A DNA stretch of 40,995 nt from an uncultured Rubritalea sp. (lineage in GTDB: Bacteria > Verrucomicrobiota > Verrucomicrobiia > Verrucomicrobiales > Akkermansiaceae), in the NCBI GenBank assembly GCA_937132085.1, contig CAKZNV010000154.1:1-40995 (forward strand), read 5' to 3'. Shown piece by piece: positions 8,602 through 16,813 of this stretch (the first letter of the stretch is position 1; every line of letters starts with the position of its first letter). The translations under genes were made by a program, and so were the position numbers. The notes beneath the pieces are model-generated. The model was given only the letters and a program-made list of their open reading frames with translations, did no database searches and was not told where the DNA came from.

Positions 8602-8637
8602 ATGACCTCAGTCTCGATAGAGATTGGGGTCATATAG
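8602..8637 (+). terminator. Terminator after selenoprotein copy 1
   Basis: ATGACCTCAGTCTC pairs with GAGATTGGGGTCAT around a GATA loop (two G-U pairs), followed by ATAGTTTTT. The matching hairpin after copy 2 differs at paired positions in a compensatory way. Confidence 0.75.
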
Positions 8638-8706
8638 TTTTTATCCTGATAGTTACTTTAGTTTTTCATGTTGATTTATTGTCATGATGTGAGAAGTTAG
8701 CTCGTT

Positions 8707-9309
8707 ATGAAATCTAAATTAATAATTGCTTGTTCAGTAGCCGTAGCAATGGCTTCTTGTAGCAAGAAAGAAACTGCAGCTACTCCTGAAGAGAAGCCGG
8801 CTGAAACACCAGTGGAAGCACCGGTTGTTAAGCCAGTTGAAGCGCCAGTCGAAAAGCCAGTCGAAAAGCCAGTAGTCGTTCTGACAAAAGTAGCTGAGAG
8901 TCTTAAAGACATGACGTTCGCTCTTGAAGGAGATAAGTTTGTAAACAAAGATGTTTCTAATGATACAGAGTATTTTTTAGTCTATTTCTCTGCTAGTTGG
9001 TGACCACCTTGTAGATCTGGAGCTCCACAGTTAGTGGAGAAACACAACAGCTACGTTGCGACAAATGATAAAGTAGAAATGGTTCATGTGAGCTTAGAGC
9101 GAGGTGCTAATGGTGCTGATAAAGCTCTAAACTGGGCAAATAAGGAAGGTTTTCCTTGGTTGACCGTGATGCCTGGTAAAATGGGTGAGACTATTTTCAA
9201 AGATATCAAGGTGCAGTTCGTTCCTACCTACGTTCTCGTAGATAAAGACGGCAAAGAGCTACTCAGAGGCGAGAAAGAGGTTTTTGAGAAGATCAAATCA
9301 CTTAAGTAA
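8707..9309 (+). CDS. Thioredoxin-fold selenolipoprotein, copy 2 (Sec99 at in-frame TGA)
   Basis: This tandem paralogue of 7989-8576 has 200 residues when the TGA at 9001-9003 is read as selenocysteine. The signal peptide and Cys18 lipobox are nearly identical. The linker is about six residues longer and built of repeated PVEKP/PVEAP units. The active site reads YFSASW, Sec99-Pro-Pro-Cys102, RSGAPQLVEKHN, with the cis-Pro segment FVPTYVLVDKDG. The thioredoxin parts of the two copies have diverged clearly, yet the TGA, the PPC and the hairpin are retained. Frame continuity before and after the TGA argues against decay. It is likely an exported, membrane-tethered thiol oxidoreductase. Confidence 0.85.
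9001..9039 (+). promoter_or_regulatory. Sec UGA codon and SECIS-like hairpin, copy 2
   Basis: UGA (9001-9003) is followed by C. The stem is CTCCAC (9023-9028), loop AGTTA (9029-9033), GTGGAG (9034-9039), at the same 20-nt spacing as in copy 1. All synonymous positions from the codon before the stem through its 3' arm are identical to copy 1, while the codons just upstream differ. Confidence 0.75.
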
Positions 9310-9331
9310 TTATAACAATATTCATATTTTG

Positions 9332-9368
9332 AATAGCCTCAGTCTCGTATGAGATTGGGGCTATTTTA
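9332..9368 (+). terminator. Terminator after selenoprotein copy 2
   Basis: AATAGCCTCAGTCTC pairs with GAGATTGGGGCTATT around a GTAT loop, followed by TTATT. It is homologous to the hairpin at 8602-8637. Confidence 0.75.
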
Positions 9369-9407
9369 TTGCTATACATCAGCGAGGTTTCAGCTTTAAA
9401 TATCGCT

Positions 9408-10382
9408 ATGATTCAGAGACCACATAGACCGAGACGTAATAGAAAATCGGCTGGAGTTCGTAACCTTGTGAGAGAGGTGAGCCTGTCTGCACATGATTTT
9501 ATCTATCCACTGTTTGTGCAAGAGGGTGATGCTGATGAATCGATCGATGCGATGCCTGGCTGTAAGCGTTGGTCGCTGGTTGGTCTTGTAAAGGAAGCGA
9601 GTGAAGCATTTGCGCTTGGAGTTACTTCTGTGGTGATTTTCCCAGCAGTGGACGAGAGCCTGAAAAACAAAACCGCTGATGAGAGTTGGAATGATAACGG
9701 CTTGATTCCGAGAGCAATAAAAGCTCTGAAGCAGGCTTGCCCTGAGCTGGTAGTTGTTACTGACGTCGCTCTAGATCCTTATAACATCGATGGCCATGAT
9801 GGAGTCGTGAGAGATGGGGAAATCGTCAATGATGAGACGGTAGAAATTTTATGCAAACAAGCTCTGTGCCATGCTAAGGCAGGCGCAGATATTGTGTCAC
9901 CGAGTGATATGATGGATGGTCGAGTAGGAGCGCTACGTGAAGCTCTGGATGATGCTGGCTATCAGAATGTGTCGATTCTATCTTACACAGCCAAATACGC
10001 TTCGGCCTATTACGGTCCATTCAGAGGAGCTCTCGGATCTGCTCCTAAGGCTGGTGATAAGAAGAGCTATCAGATGGACTACGCCAATGTGCGAGAGTGC
10101 GTGAGAGAGGCAATTTTAGATGAAGAAGAGGGAGCTGACATGATCATGGTGAAGCCAGCTGGAGCTTATCTGGACATTATTATGAGGCTAAAAGAAGTCT
10201 CAACTCTGCCGATAGCTGCGTATCAGGTCAGCGGTGAATATCTGATGATTAAGAGTGCAGCGGAAGCTGGTTGGCTCGATGAAAAGGCAGTAGTGCTGGA
10301 GAGTCTTACTGCGATCAAGAGAGCTGGAGCGGATGTGATTTTGAGTTACTTTGCGAAGGATGTAGCTGGTTGGTTGAAATAA
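9408..10382 (+). CDS. hemB: Porphobilinogen synthase (delta-aminolevulinate dehydratase)
   Basis: HemB condenses two 5-aminolevulinate molecules to porphobilinogen in haem synthesis. The two Schiff-base lysines lie in SYTAKYASAYYGPFR and MVKPAGAYLDII. The metal-site segment reads DVALDPYNIDGHDG, in which the three zinc cysteines of the E. coli type are replaced, so it should be the Mg-dependent class. I chose ATG 9408 (MIQRPHRPRR), which gives the usual 324 residues; the longer frame from TTG 9369 begins at the end of the preceding terminator. The yggS-like gene follows 17 nt downstream. Confidence 0.95.
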   Translation: MIQRPHRPRRNRKSAGVRNLVREVSLSAHDFIYPLFVQEGDADESIDAMPGCKRWSLVGLVKEASEAFALGVTSVVIFPAVDESLKNKTADESWNDNGLIPRAIKALKQACPELVVVTDVALDPYNIDGHDGVVRDGEIVNDETVEILCKQALCHAKAGADIVSPSDMMDGRVGALREALDDAGYQNVSILSYTAKYASAYYGPFRGALGSAPKAGDKKSYQMDYANVRECVREAILDEEEGADMIMVKPAGAYLDIIMRLKEVSTLPIAAYQVSGEYLMIKSAAEAGWLDEKAVVLESLTAIKRAGADVILSYFAKDVAGWLK

Positions 10383-10399
10383 TCTATTGATAAACTGAG

Positions 10400-11077
10400 A
10401 TGAGCGTTGCGGAGAATTTAGCAGAAATCAAAGGTCGAGTCAGTGAAGCTTGTCGCCGATCTGGACGAGACGAATCAGAGGTTTCGCTGATAGCAGTGAG
10501 CAAGACTTGGCCAGCGGAACATGTGCAGAAAGCTGTAGATGCTGGACAGAATGTATTCGGCGAAAATAAACTGCAGGAAGGCCAAGATAAGATTCCTGTG
10601 ATGGATTCAGATCTAGAGTGGCATTATATCGGTGGATTACAGCGTAATAAAGTGCGCAAGGTGCTCGGCTTATTTCATGTAGTGCATAGTCTGGATAACT
10701 TGAAGCTGGTTAAATACACAGACGGTGTAGCTAAAGATATGGGGATTAATCCTCGGGTTTTATTGCAGGTGAACATCGGTGAAGAGGAGAGCAAGGGAGG
10801 ATTCTCTGCTGATCAGCTTAGAGAGAATTTTGCAGAAATTAGTAAACTAGAGAATATCACCGTAGTCGGTCTGATGTGTATCCCTCCAGCAGTGGCGGAG
10901 CCTGAGCTAGCCAGAGTCTGGTTCAAGAAGGTGAGTGATCTGAGAGATGAGCTTCAGCAACTACATGAGATTTCCTTACCTGAACTAAGCATGGGGATGA
11001 GTGGAGATTTCGAAGTAGCAATCGAGGAAGGCTCAACGATGGTTAGAGTCGGAACGAGTATTTTTGGAACTCGTTAG
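10400..11077 (+). CDS. yggS: YggS/PLPBP-type pyridoxal phosphate homeostasis protein
   Basis: This 225-residue single-domain TIM-barrel PLP-binding protein is involved in vitamin B6 and amino acid homeostasis and has no known catalytic reaction. LIAVSKTWP carries the PLP lysine (K35). FGENKLQEGQDK, WHYIGGLQRNKVR, VHSLDN, LLQVNIGEEESKGGF, GLMCIPP, LSMGMSGDFEVAIEEGSTMVRVGTSIFG are all family hallmarks. It probably shares a transcript with hemB. It ends 3 nt before the end of the convergent pseudouridine synthase gene. Confidence 0.95.
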   Translation: MSVAENLAEIKGRVSEACRRSGRDESEVSLIAVSKTWPAEHVQKAVDAGQNVFGENKLQEGQDKIPVMDSDLEWHYIGGLQRNKVRKVLGLFHVVHSLDNLKLVKYTDGVAKDMGINPRVLLQVNIGEEESKGGFSADQLRENFAEISKLENITVVGLMCIPPAVAEPELARVWFKKVSDLRDELQQLHEISLPELSMGMSGDFEVAIEEGSTMVRVGTSIFGTR

Positions 11078-11080
11078 TCG

Positions 11081-11797
11081 TTACTCATCTAACAGTTTTT
11101 GGAACAGCGGATCTGTTGTCTCTATTTTGAGTGTTTCTCCCGTGACAGGATGCTCTAGTTCTAGCGATTTTGCTAACAATAGCATTCTCGTTCCGGTGCC
11201 GAGAAGTTCACCGTCCGAGTCACATGCTTCTATTCCTGCATAGCGATAGTCACCGACGATGGGGTGACCTGCTTCGAGTAAATGTCGGCGGATCTGATGA
11301 AATCTCCCAGTATGAGGAGTCGCCTCTATTAGCGAGAGTTCTGTTCCTGAGCTATGCTGAAATGTTTTTAAGCAGGTAAAGCTGGTGTGCGCATCTCTGA
11401 CAGGAGCTGTTTCATGTTTCTGGATAGAGGCGTGGCAGTCCCATTGTTGCTGTGTTGGTTTTCCTTTGATGATTGCCCAGTAGGTTTTCTGCATCTCTTT
11501 TTCAGCGAGATTTTTATGCAGTAACTTAGATGCTTCACGATCAATGCCGAAAAGTAACACTCCAGCAGTAGGGCGATCCAGCCTATGAATGCTGTAAACT
11601 CGTTCTTCTATCTGATCTCTAAGGATCTTCATAGAGACGAGATCATCTGGTTGGGGTGTCTCGGTAGGGTGGACGAGGTGGCCAGCAGGTTTATGAATGA
11701 CCGCTAGCCACTGGTCTTGGTAGAGTATTTCTAGTGGAATAGAAGGATCTGCTGACTTTAGTCTTGGGTGTGGTTCATCCATGTGTGCGCGGAGCAT
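11081..11797 (-). CDS. truC: RluA-family pseudouridine synthase, TruC-like
   Basis: This enzyme isomerises a uridine in RNA. HRLDRPTAGVLLFG contains the catalytic aspartate (D74), and the HRLDRPT form is characteristic of TruC, which modifies U65 of some tRNAs. Other blocks are the N-terminal LEILYQDQWLAVIHKPAGHLVHP, QKTYWAIIKGKP, TGRFHQIRRHL and HPIVGDYRYG-like sequence (HPIVGDYRYA). At 238 residues it lacks an S4 domain, as TruC does. The substrate is inferred from the motif only. Confidence 0.85.
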   Translation of the reverse strand: MLRAHMDEPHPRLKSADPSIPLEILYQDQWLAVIHKPAGHLVHPTETPQPDDLVSMKILRDQIEERVYSIHRLDRPTAGVLLFGIDREASKLLHKNLAEKEMQKTYWAIIKGKPTQQQWDCHASIQKHETAPVRDAHTSFTCLKTFQHSSGTELSLIEATPHTGRFHQIRRHLLEAGHPIVGDYRYAGIEACDSDGELLGTGTRMLLLAKSLELEHPVTGETLKIETTDPLFQKLLDE

Positions 11798-11875
11798 AGG
11801 CCATAGAGCAGTGTAAAACTAGTAGAATTCTCAGCTTGCCTTGCAGTTCTCAAACAGTAAGATGCTCAGAGTTTT

Positions 11876-12487
11876 ATGAAGCATCTTTTTACTATTCCAT
11901 TCTCATCCAAGCGCTGGTTCTCAGCGTTGCTTGCCGTATTCGTTGTGTGCTTAGCATCATGTGCTAGTGAGCAAACAACGACGATGAAGAAAGTCAGAGC
12001 GAGCACAGGCATGGAAAAATACGGAGGCGACTACGAATACACTAAAGATAAAAACGGCATGATGCGTGCAACTTCTGATAAGCAGAGTGAATTTGCTTCT
12101 AAAGGTGAGTTTTCTACAGCTAGAAATTTCAAAGGCAAAGACTACGGTAAGGAAAGCTATCGTAAGAAGCGCTGGGGCAATAATACTGACTACAATACGA
12201 AGCAATACGCAGGTAATACTGATGGTAGCCAGTTCAAGAGTTCGCCACACTATGTGCAGAAACAAGCACTTGCTGGAAGCAGAGACTCTCGCTTTAACAG
12301 AAGTAAGTTTGGCACTAATTCTGTAGCAAAATCTAATGCTCAGGAGACTAATTCTACTAGCGTTAAAAAGGGGCAAAGTGGTTATGTCTCAAGTAGAGGC
12401 GACTATGGTGATACTAGAGTCATGTCTAAGAAGGAATACGCTGAGCTTAGTGTTAGACAGACTAACAGCCTACTAGGTAGAGAATAA
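11876..12487 (+). CDS. Hypothetical basic lipoprotein
   Basis: The family is not recognised. The 203-residue protein has a twin-basic N-terminal region, a hydrophobic segment and a canonical lipobox LASC with Cys29. The mature part is hydrophilic and rich in Lys, Ser, Gly, Tyr, Asn and Thr, with low sequence complexity and no cysteine, suggesting an extended or disordered surface protein. It is followed by the CBM9-like gene after 8 nt, so the two are probably co-transcribed. Confidence 0.7.
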   Translation: MKHLFTIPFSSKRWFSALLAVFVVCLASCASEQTTTMKKVRASTGMEKYGGDYEYTKDKNGMMRATSDKQSEFASKGEFSTARNFKGKDYGKESYRKKRWGNNTDYNTKQYAGNTDGSQFKSSPHYVQKQALAGSRDSRFNRSKFGTNSVAKSNAQETNSTSVKKGQSGYVSSRGDYGDTRVMSKKEYAELSVRQTNSLLGRE

Positions 12488-12495
12488 ATCCTGTT

Positions 12496-13233
12496 GTGGC
12501 TGTGAAAAAATATCATTGTCAGAGGGCTAGTCAGCCAATTTCTATCGATGGTGAGATCTCTGATAAAGTATGGGATAATACTGAATGGACCGATGATTTT
12601 ATCGATATCCGTGGAGATGACCATACCAAACCAAGGTTTCGCACCAGAGCGAAGATGATGTGGGACGATACGTATTTTTATATCGCTGCTGAACTAGAAG
12701 AGCCTGATGTCTGGGGCACACTAACAGAAAAAAATAGTATCATCTATCACGACAATGATTTTGAAGTTTTCATAGATCCAGATTGCGATGGCTTAAACTA
12801 CTACGAGTTTGAAATCAATGCTCTAGGAACGATCTGGGAACTGACCTTAGACAAGCCCTACCAGGATGGGGGAGTTGCTGATCTCGGAACTAACATCGAT
12901 GGACTTATTTCTAAAGTGTCGATTGATGGAGTTCTCAATGATCCAAGCCATACAGACAAAGGCTGGAAAGTAGAGATGGCGATTCCATGGGGAGGTCTGA
13001 AAAAACATCACCGCGATGGTGTGAGTCCACCTAAGATCAATGATATGTGGAAGCTGAACTTTTCACGAGTCCAGTGGCATCATGAAATAGTCGACGGCCA
13101 CTACAAGCGCATTCCTGAGCATGGAACAGAAATTCCGTGGACTGAACATCCAGAAGATAACTGGGTCTGGAGTCCACAAGGAGTGATCAATATGCATGTC
13201 CCCGAGATGTGGGGAGAAATTATTTTTTGTTAA
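12496..13233 (+). CDS. Carbohydrate-binding family 9-like protein
   Basis: The 245-residue protein resembles CBM9-like domains. ISIDGEISDKVWDNTEWTDDF near residues 16-36 is the typical opening. RTRAKMMWDDTYFYIAAELEEPDVW and HDNDFEVFIDPDCDGLNYYEFEINALGTIWEL follow, as in proteins that bind sugars in a beta-sandwich. No signal peptide is visible from the GTG start at 12496, so it may act in the cytoplasm or the start may be wrong. It overlaps the convergent CxxC gene by 4 nt at the 3' end. Confidence 0.8.
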   Translation: MAVKKYHCQRASQPISIDGEISDKVWDNTEWTDDFIDIRGDDHTKPRFRTRAKMMWDDTYFYIAAELEEPDVWGTLTEKNSIIYHDNDFEVFIDPDCDGLNYYEFEINALGTIWELTLDKPYQDGGVADLGTNIDGLISKVSIDGVLNDPSHTDKGWKVEMAIPWGGLKKHHRDGVSPPKINDMWKLNFSRVQWHHEIVDGHYKRIPEHGTEIPWTEHPEDNWVWSPQGVINMHVPEMWGEIIFC

Positions 13234-13778
13234 AGAAACATCGGTTTGCCTTTGTAATTTGGCAGGTCGACTTCGCTTGGTGGTCCTGGGAAATTTTCTT
13301 CGTAGAACTTATTTTTTACATCTTTGGTGCTCTCGGAAAGGTTCTCAGACATGTCGTCTTGGCATTCATCGCAGATCATCATCGGCATAGGCCCAGGGAT
13401 CAGATGAGAACCTATAAATAAGCCTGAGTAGCTGTATTCCTTGCATTCCGAGCGGAGTTTTCCACAGGTGAGACATTCATCGATCTGTTCCAATGCTTGA
13501 TCCGTAGAATAGTCAGCAGGGGGCTCTACCAGCTCAGCGTGATCGAATAGAAAGTCATACAGAGCTTCCTTCGATTTAGCTGACATTTGTTGGTCTAGAT
13601 TGTCTTTACAGCCTGAGCAGAGAGCGAATTCCATGATGCATTCTTTACCAGAAAAAACCTTCTGCACGATATAGGTCTCAGCAGATATGATTAATTCCTT
13701 ACTACAGTCACAGCAATGACTGAAAGGTGCGTCAGTCTCGAAAGAATGAAAAGATTCAGGGATTTGGCTCATGGTCAA
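13230..13778 (-). CDS. Hypothetical protein with four CxxC motifs
   Basis: The family is not recognised. The 182-residue protein contains four CxxC pairs: CCDCSKEL near residue 22, CSGCKD near residue 54, CLTCGKL near residue 98, and CDECQDD near residue 137. This spacing suggests two zinc ribbons or similar metal sites. There is no signal or membrane segment, so it is probably cytoplasmic. It is directly downstream of the exonuclease III gene (ends abut), pointing to one operon. Function is unknown. Confidence 0.75.
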   Translation of the reverse strand: MTMSQIPESFHSFETDAPFSHCCDCSKELIISAETYIVQKVFSGKECIMEFALCSGCKDNLDQQMSAKSKEALYDFLFDHAELVEPPADYSTDQALEQIDECLTCGKLRSECKEYSYSGLFIGSHLIPGPMPMMICDECQDDMSENLSESTKDVKNKFYEENFPGPPSEVDLPNYKGKPMFL

Positions 13779-14537
13779 TTAGTTGATTTCAATTTGAACT
13801 GGGCAATGGTCTGAGCCTAAGACATCGGCTAGAATGCTGGCTGAATTGAGTCTAGGGACGAGGCTTTCTGAGACGCAGAAGTAATCGATACGCCAACCTA
13901 CGTTCTTGCCACGAGCGCCTGCTCTATAACTCCACCAGCTGTATGCAGCTTCAGTGTCTGGCTCAAAATGACGGAACGTGTCTACGAACCCAGCATCGAA
14001 GATGCTATTAAGCCCAGCACGTTCTGGGTCTGAAAATCCTGCGTTCTTTCGGTTAGCTTTAGGTCGAGCTAGGTCGATATCATTGTGAGCGACATTGAGG
14101 TCACCACAGAAAATCACTGGCTTAGTGCGCTCTAGATCTTTTACGAAGGCTAAGAACGCTTTGTCCCAATCCATTCGGTAATCAATACGAGCGAGGCCGT
14201 TCTGAGCATTTGGAGTATAGACAGTCACGAGGTAGAAATCTTCGTATTCAGCTGTGACGACTCTACCTTCAGTGTCATGTTCATCGATGCCAATACCATT
14301 CTGGACGCTGATTGGCTTTGTTTTAGAAAGGATCAGTGTGCCTGAGTAACCTGGCTTTACTGCAGAATTCCAGAGTTGATGATAACCAGCGAATTCTAAT
14401 GGGAGATCGACTTGTTCAGGTTTCGCCTTAGTTTCCTGCAAACACAGCATGTCTGGCTGCACTTCAGCGAACCATTCTGCTAAGTTTTTCTTCAGCACCG
14501 CACGGATGCCATTCACGTTCCAAGAAATGATTTTCAT
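13779..14537 (-). CDS. xthA: Exodeoxyribonuclease III
   Basis: This AP endonuclease / 3'-5' exonuclease acts in base excision repair. The EEP-fold motifs are all present: [12 protein letters not shown] at the start, LCLQETKA with the metal-binding Glu, [12 protein letters not shown] with the catalytic Asp and Asn, [16 protein letters not shown], and the final [10 protein letters not shown] with catalytic His. The length of 252 is normal. It lies between the membrane protein gene (22 nt upstream) and the CxxC gene. Confidence 0.95.
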   Translation of the reverse strand: MKIISWNVNGIRAVLKKNLAEWFAEVQPDMLCLQETKAKPEQVDLPLEFAGYHQLWNSAVKPGYSGTLILSKTKPISVQNGIGIDEHDTEGRVVTAEYEDFYLVTVYTPNAQNGLARIDYRMDWDKAFLAFVKDLERTKPVIFCGDLNVAHNDIDLARPKANRKNAGFSDPERAGLNSIFDAGFVDTFRHFEPDTEAAYSWWSYRAGARGKNVGWRIDYFCVSESLVPRLNSASILADVLGSDHCPVQIEIN

Positions 14538-14559
14538 GTAATTAGGTAAGTTTGAGAGA

Positions 14560-15315
14560 TTAAAAAAGAGGCCATTTGCCTTCTAGATTCAGCTTTTTAG
14601 GAGTGGATATACTAAATTTCCCACCTTTTGGTAAGTTCCAAGGAGCTTCATAGACTAGAGGCACAATAGTGAAATTCATTATGGGATCATCGTCGGTGCG
14701 CTCAATGCGTTCGACGTTGATGATGGAAGTGAAGAAGGGGTTCTTACTCACCTCTAACACGGTTCCCGGTTTAATATCCTTGGCTGCTGAGGCAGGTGCA
14801 TTCGGCAGGATGAACTCGACCCAGACAGGAAATGATCTCGCCTGAGCATGCTTGGCTTGCTTAAGAACAGCTGATGCTTGAACTACGATGCCATTTGTAA
14901 AGAGGTCATCGTCGGTGAGCACTCTTGTCCTGATGACTCTGAAGTCACCTTGGATGTAGTTATTGATATATTCGTATTTGAAATTACCAATGTAGTTTTT
15001 GATCAGCTCATTGTTATGCTTGATCAGCTTGTCTTCGGTGAATGGTCGGAATTGATTGTAGAGAGTTTTGACATCACGGATATCACCCTCTGGTGGCTCT
15101 AGAGCTTTGAATGATTTGATCTCAGGTAGACGGCCAATTTTATCCAGAATCTTATAGTTCTGTGGATAATGAGGATTATTAAAGATAGCAGGGACGTAAA
15201 TCCAGCTGGTAATAGCGAGCACAACACAGACGATAATGGTGAGTGTCCACCAGAAATACTGGGGCTTACTCTGAACTAGTCGTTCTGACCAGGTTTCTTG
15301 TTTCTGCTTTGGCAA
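14560..15315 (-). CDS. Hypothetical membrane-anchored protein
   Basis: The family is not recognised. The 251-residue protein has one N-terminal transmembrane segment at about residues 22-45 ([20 protein letters not shown]), preceded by a short polar cytoplasmic tail, and a long C-terminal domain of mixed alpha/beta sequence likely outside the cytoplasm. No cysteine motif or enzyme signature is visible. It sits between the A-type Fe-S carrier gene and xthA on the same strand, with about 20 nt between genes. Confidence 0.75.
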   Translation of the reverse strand: MPKQKQETWSERLVQSKPQYFWWTLTIIVCVVLAITSWIYVPAIFNNPHYPQNYKILDKIGRLPEIKSFKALEPPEGDIRDVKTLYNQFRPFTEDKLIKHNNELIKNYIGNFKYEYINNYIQGDFRVIRTRVLTDDDLFTNGIVVQASAVLKQAKHAQARSFPVWVEFILPNAPASAAKDIKPGTVLEVSKNPFFTSIINVERIERTDDDPIMNFTIVPLVYEAPWNLPKGGKFSISTPKKLNLEGKWPLF

Positions 15316-15336
15316 AACTAGCGTGGTGGTTGTGAT

Positions 15337-15702
15337 TTATTTACAGTCGTCAGCTGGATCATAGCTGCCTTCTTCACCTTTTGCCTCAAATGATGTGCCG
15401 CAACCACATGAGCGTGCTGCATTAGGGTTACGGATCTTAAATCCTGAATCAGTCAGACCATATTCGTAGTAAACTTCACAACCTTGTAAATACTCTAGGC
15501 TCTCAGGATCTAAATAGAGTGATGCGCCATCTCTGGTCATGATCTTATCGTCTTCATGAGAATCTGAAACTTCCATCACGTATTGCATTCCTGCGCAGCC
15601 ACCTTTTTGGACTGATAGGCGGAGGCCTGTTCCTGCTGGGAGATTCTTACTTGCTGTGAGGTTGTTGAGCTCTTTGGCTGCGTTTTCTGTGAGTCCGATC
15701 AT
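15337..15702 (-). CDS. A-type iron-sulfur cluster carrier (IscA/ErpA/SufA family)
   Basis: This family delivers Fe-S clusters to client proteins. The three conserved cysteines are visible: one in QKGGCAGMQYVMEV and two in the SCGCGTSF motif near the C-terminus. LTENAAKEL at the start and DSGFKIRNPNAARSCGCG are diagnostic. The 121 residues include about 15 extra C-terminal residues ending DPADDCK. Whether it is ErpA-, IscA- or SufA-like cannot be told from sequence alone; no other isc or suf gene lies nearby. Confidence 0.92.
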   Translation of the reverse strand: MIGLTENAAKELNNLTASKNLPAGTGLRLSVQKGGCAGMQYVMEVSDSHEDDKIMTRDGASLYLDPESLEYLQGCEVYYEYGLTDSGFKIRNPNAARSCGCGTSFEAKGEEGSYDPADDCK

Positions 15703-15826
15703 GGTAATTTGGAGTGCTTAGTTTGTGTCCAGACCATAAGCTCTAATTGGTGCTCGGGCTAGTTAATCTTTTGATTCTTTTCAAAAAAAGATTGGATAAT
15801 AATGAGGCGCAGTCTAGGCATGAGCC

Positions 15827-16813
15827 GTGAGCATTATTATTACCGATTTTATGTGGATTCTGGCTGGATTCGTCGCCCTCTATTACGGAGCAGAATTCTT
15901 AGTTAAAGGAGCATCAGAGATTTCTCTGAAATTCGGAGTGTCACCTCTAGTCGTAGGTTTAACAGTCGTAGCCTTCGGAACTAGTGCTCCAGAGCTTCTC
16001 GTATGTCTTGAAGCGAATGCCGCTAATGCTGCCGACCAGGCCTTCGGAACCATCATTGGCTCTAATATTTGTAACATTGCCCTCATTCTAGGTGTCGCAG
16101 CCTTGATCAAACCTGTCCGCATCGATCGGCAGATCATCCGTCGTGAAATTCCTATACTCCTTATAGCCAGCATCGTCTTCATGGTGATGCTCTCAGATAA
16201 ATACATCGCACAATGGGAAGGCTGGGTCTTGTTCGCAGGTATCATCATTTATGTCATCTCTAGTCTGCGTATGGCTAAGGATGAAATCGGTGCTGATGAA
16301 TCTGAAGATTTTTCTAAAGAAGAGGTGGAGCTAGCTAAGAAAGCTGGGCCTGCTCAGTTGGCTCTGAGCTTTGTTTGGATCGTTCTCGGCTTCGTAGCTC
16401 TTAAGTTTGGCTCTACTTGGCTAGTGACGCACGGCACCTCAGTGGCGACAGAGTTCGGTATTTCCGAGGCTATTATCGGTCTCATCCTGCTAGCATTTGG
16501 CACCTCACTACCTGAGCTAGCCACGTCTATTGTGGCGGCTAGAAAAGGTCAGGGAGACATCATTACAGGAAATGCAGTCGGATCATGTATTTTTAACCTA
16601 CTAGCAGTGATCGGTATCACAGCAACAGTGAAGAGCATGCAGGCTCAGGATATTAACTGGATCGATCTAGGTGTTATGGCAGGTGTCATCGTTCTCATCT
16701 TACCGATGATGCGCAGCAAGATGACACTGAGTAAACGAGAGGGATTCATCCTGCTAGCGATCTACCTAAGTTACACTGTCACTAGGTTTATGATGACTCC
16801 ACCGGTAGTTTAA
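15827..16813 (+). CDS. Calcium/sodium antiporter, CaCA family
   Basis: This inner-membrane cation exchanger of the YrbG type has 328 residues and about ten transmembrane helices. The two alpha-repeats are clear: VAFGTSAPELLVC near residue 50, with GTIIGSNICNIALILG following, and LAFGTSLPELATSIVAARKG near residue 225, with GNAVGSCIFNLLAVIG. The acidic residues in both repeats bind the cation. The loop between the halves is charged (near residue 160). I kept the GTG at 15827; the ATG at 15851 would be too close to the first helix. Confidence 0.92.
   Translation: MSIIITDFMWILAGFVALYYGAEFLVKGASEISLKFGVSPLVVGLTVVAFGTSAPELLVCLEANAANAADQAFGTIIGSNICNIALILGVAALIKPVRIDRQIIRREIPILLIASIVFMVMLSDKYIAQWEGWVLFAGIIIYVISSLRMAKDEIGADESEDFSKEEVELAKKAGPAQLALSFVWIVLGFVALKFGSTWLVTHGTSVATEFGISEAIIGLILLAFGTSLPELATSIVAARKGQGDIITGNAVGSCIFNLLAVIGITATVKSMQAQDINWIDLGVMAGVIVLILPMMRSKMTLSKREGFILLAIYLSYTVTRFMMTPPVV

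Noticed and set aside
8697-8948. Minus-strand ORF opposite the second selenoprotein (Ser/Thr/Gly-rich)
   Set aside because: It is the antisense shadow of the repeated Pro/Glu linker codons; it has no family resemblance.
13196-13421. Plus-strand ORFs after the CBM9-like gene
   Set aside because: They lie antisense to the end of the CxxC gene, which has clear CxxC pairs and a good frame.
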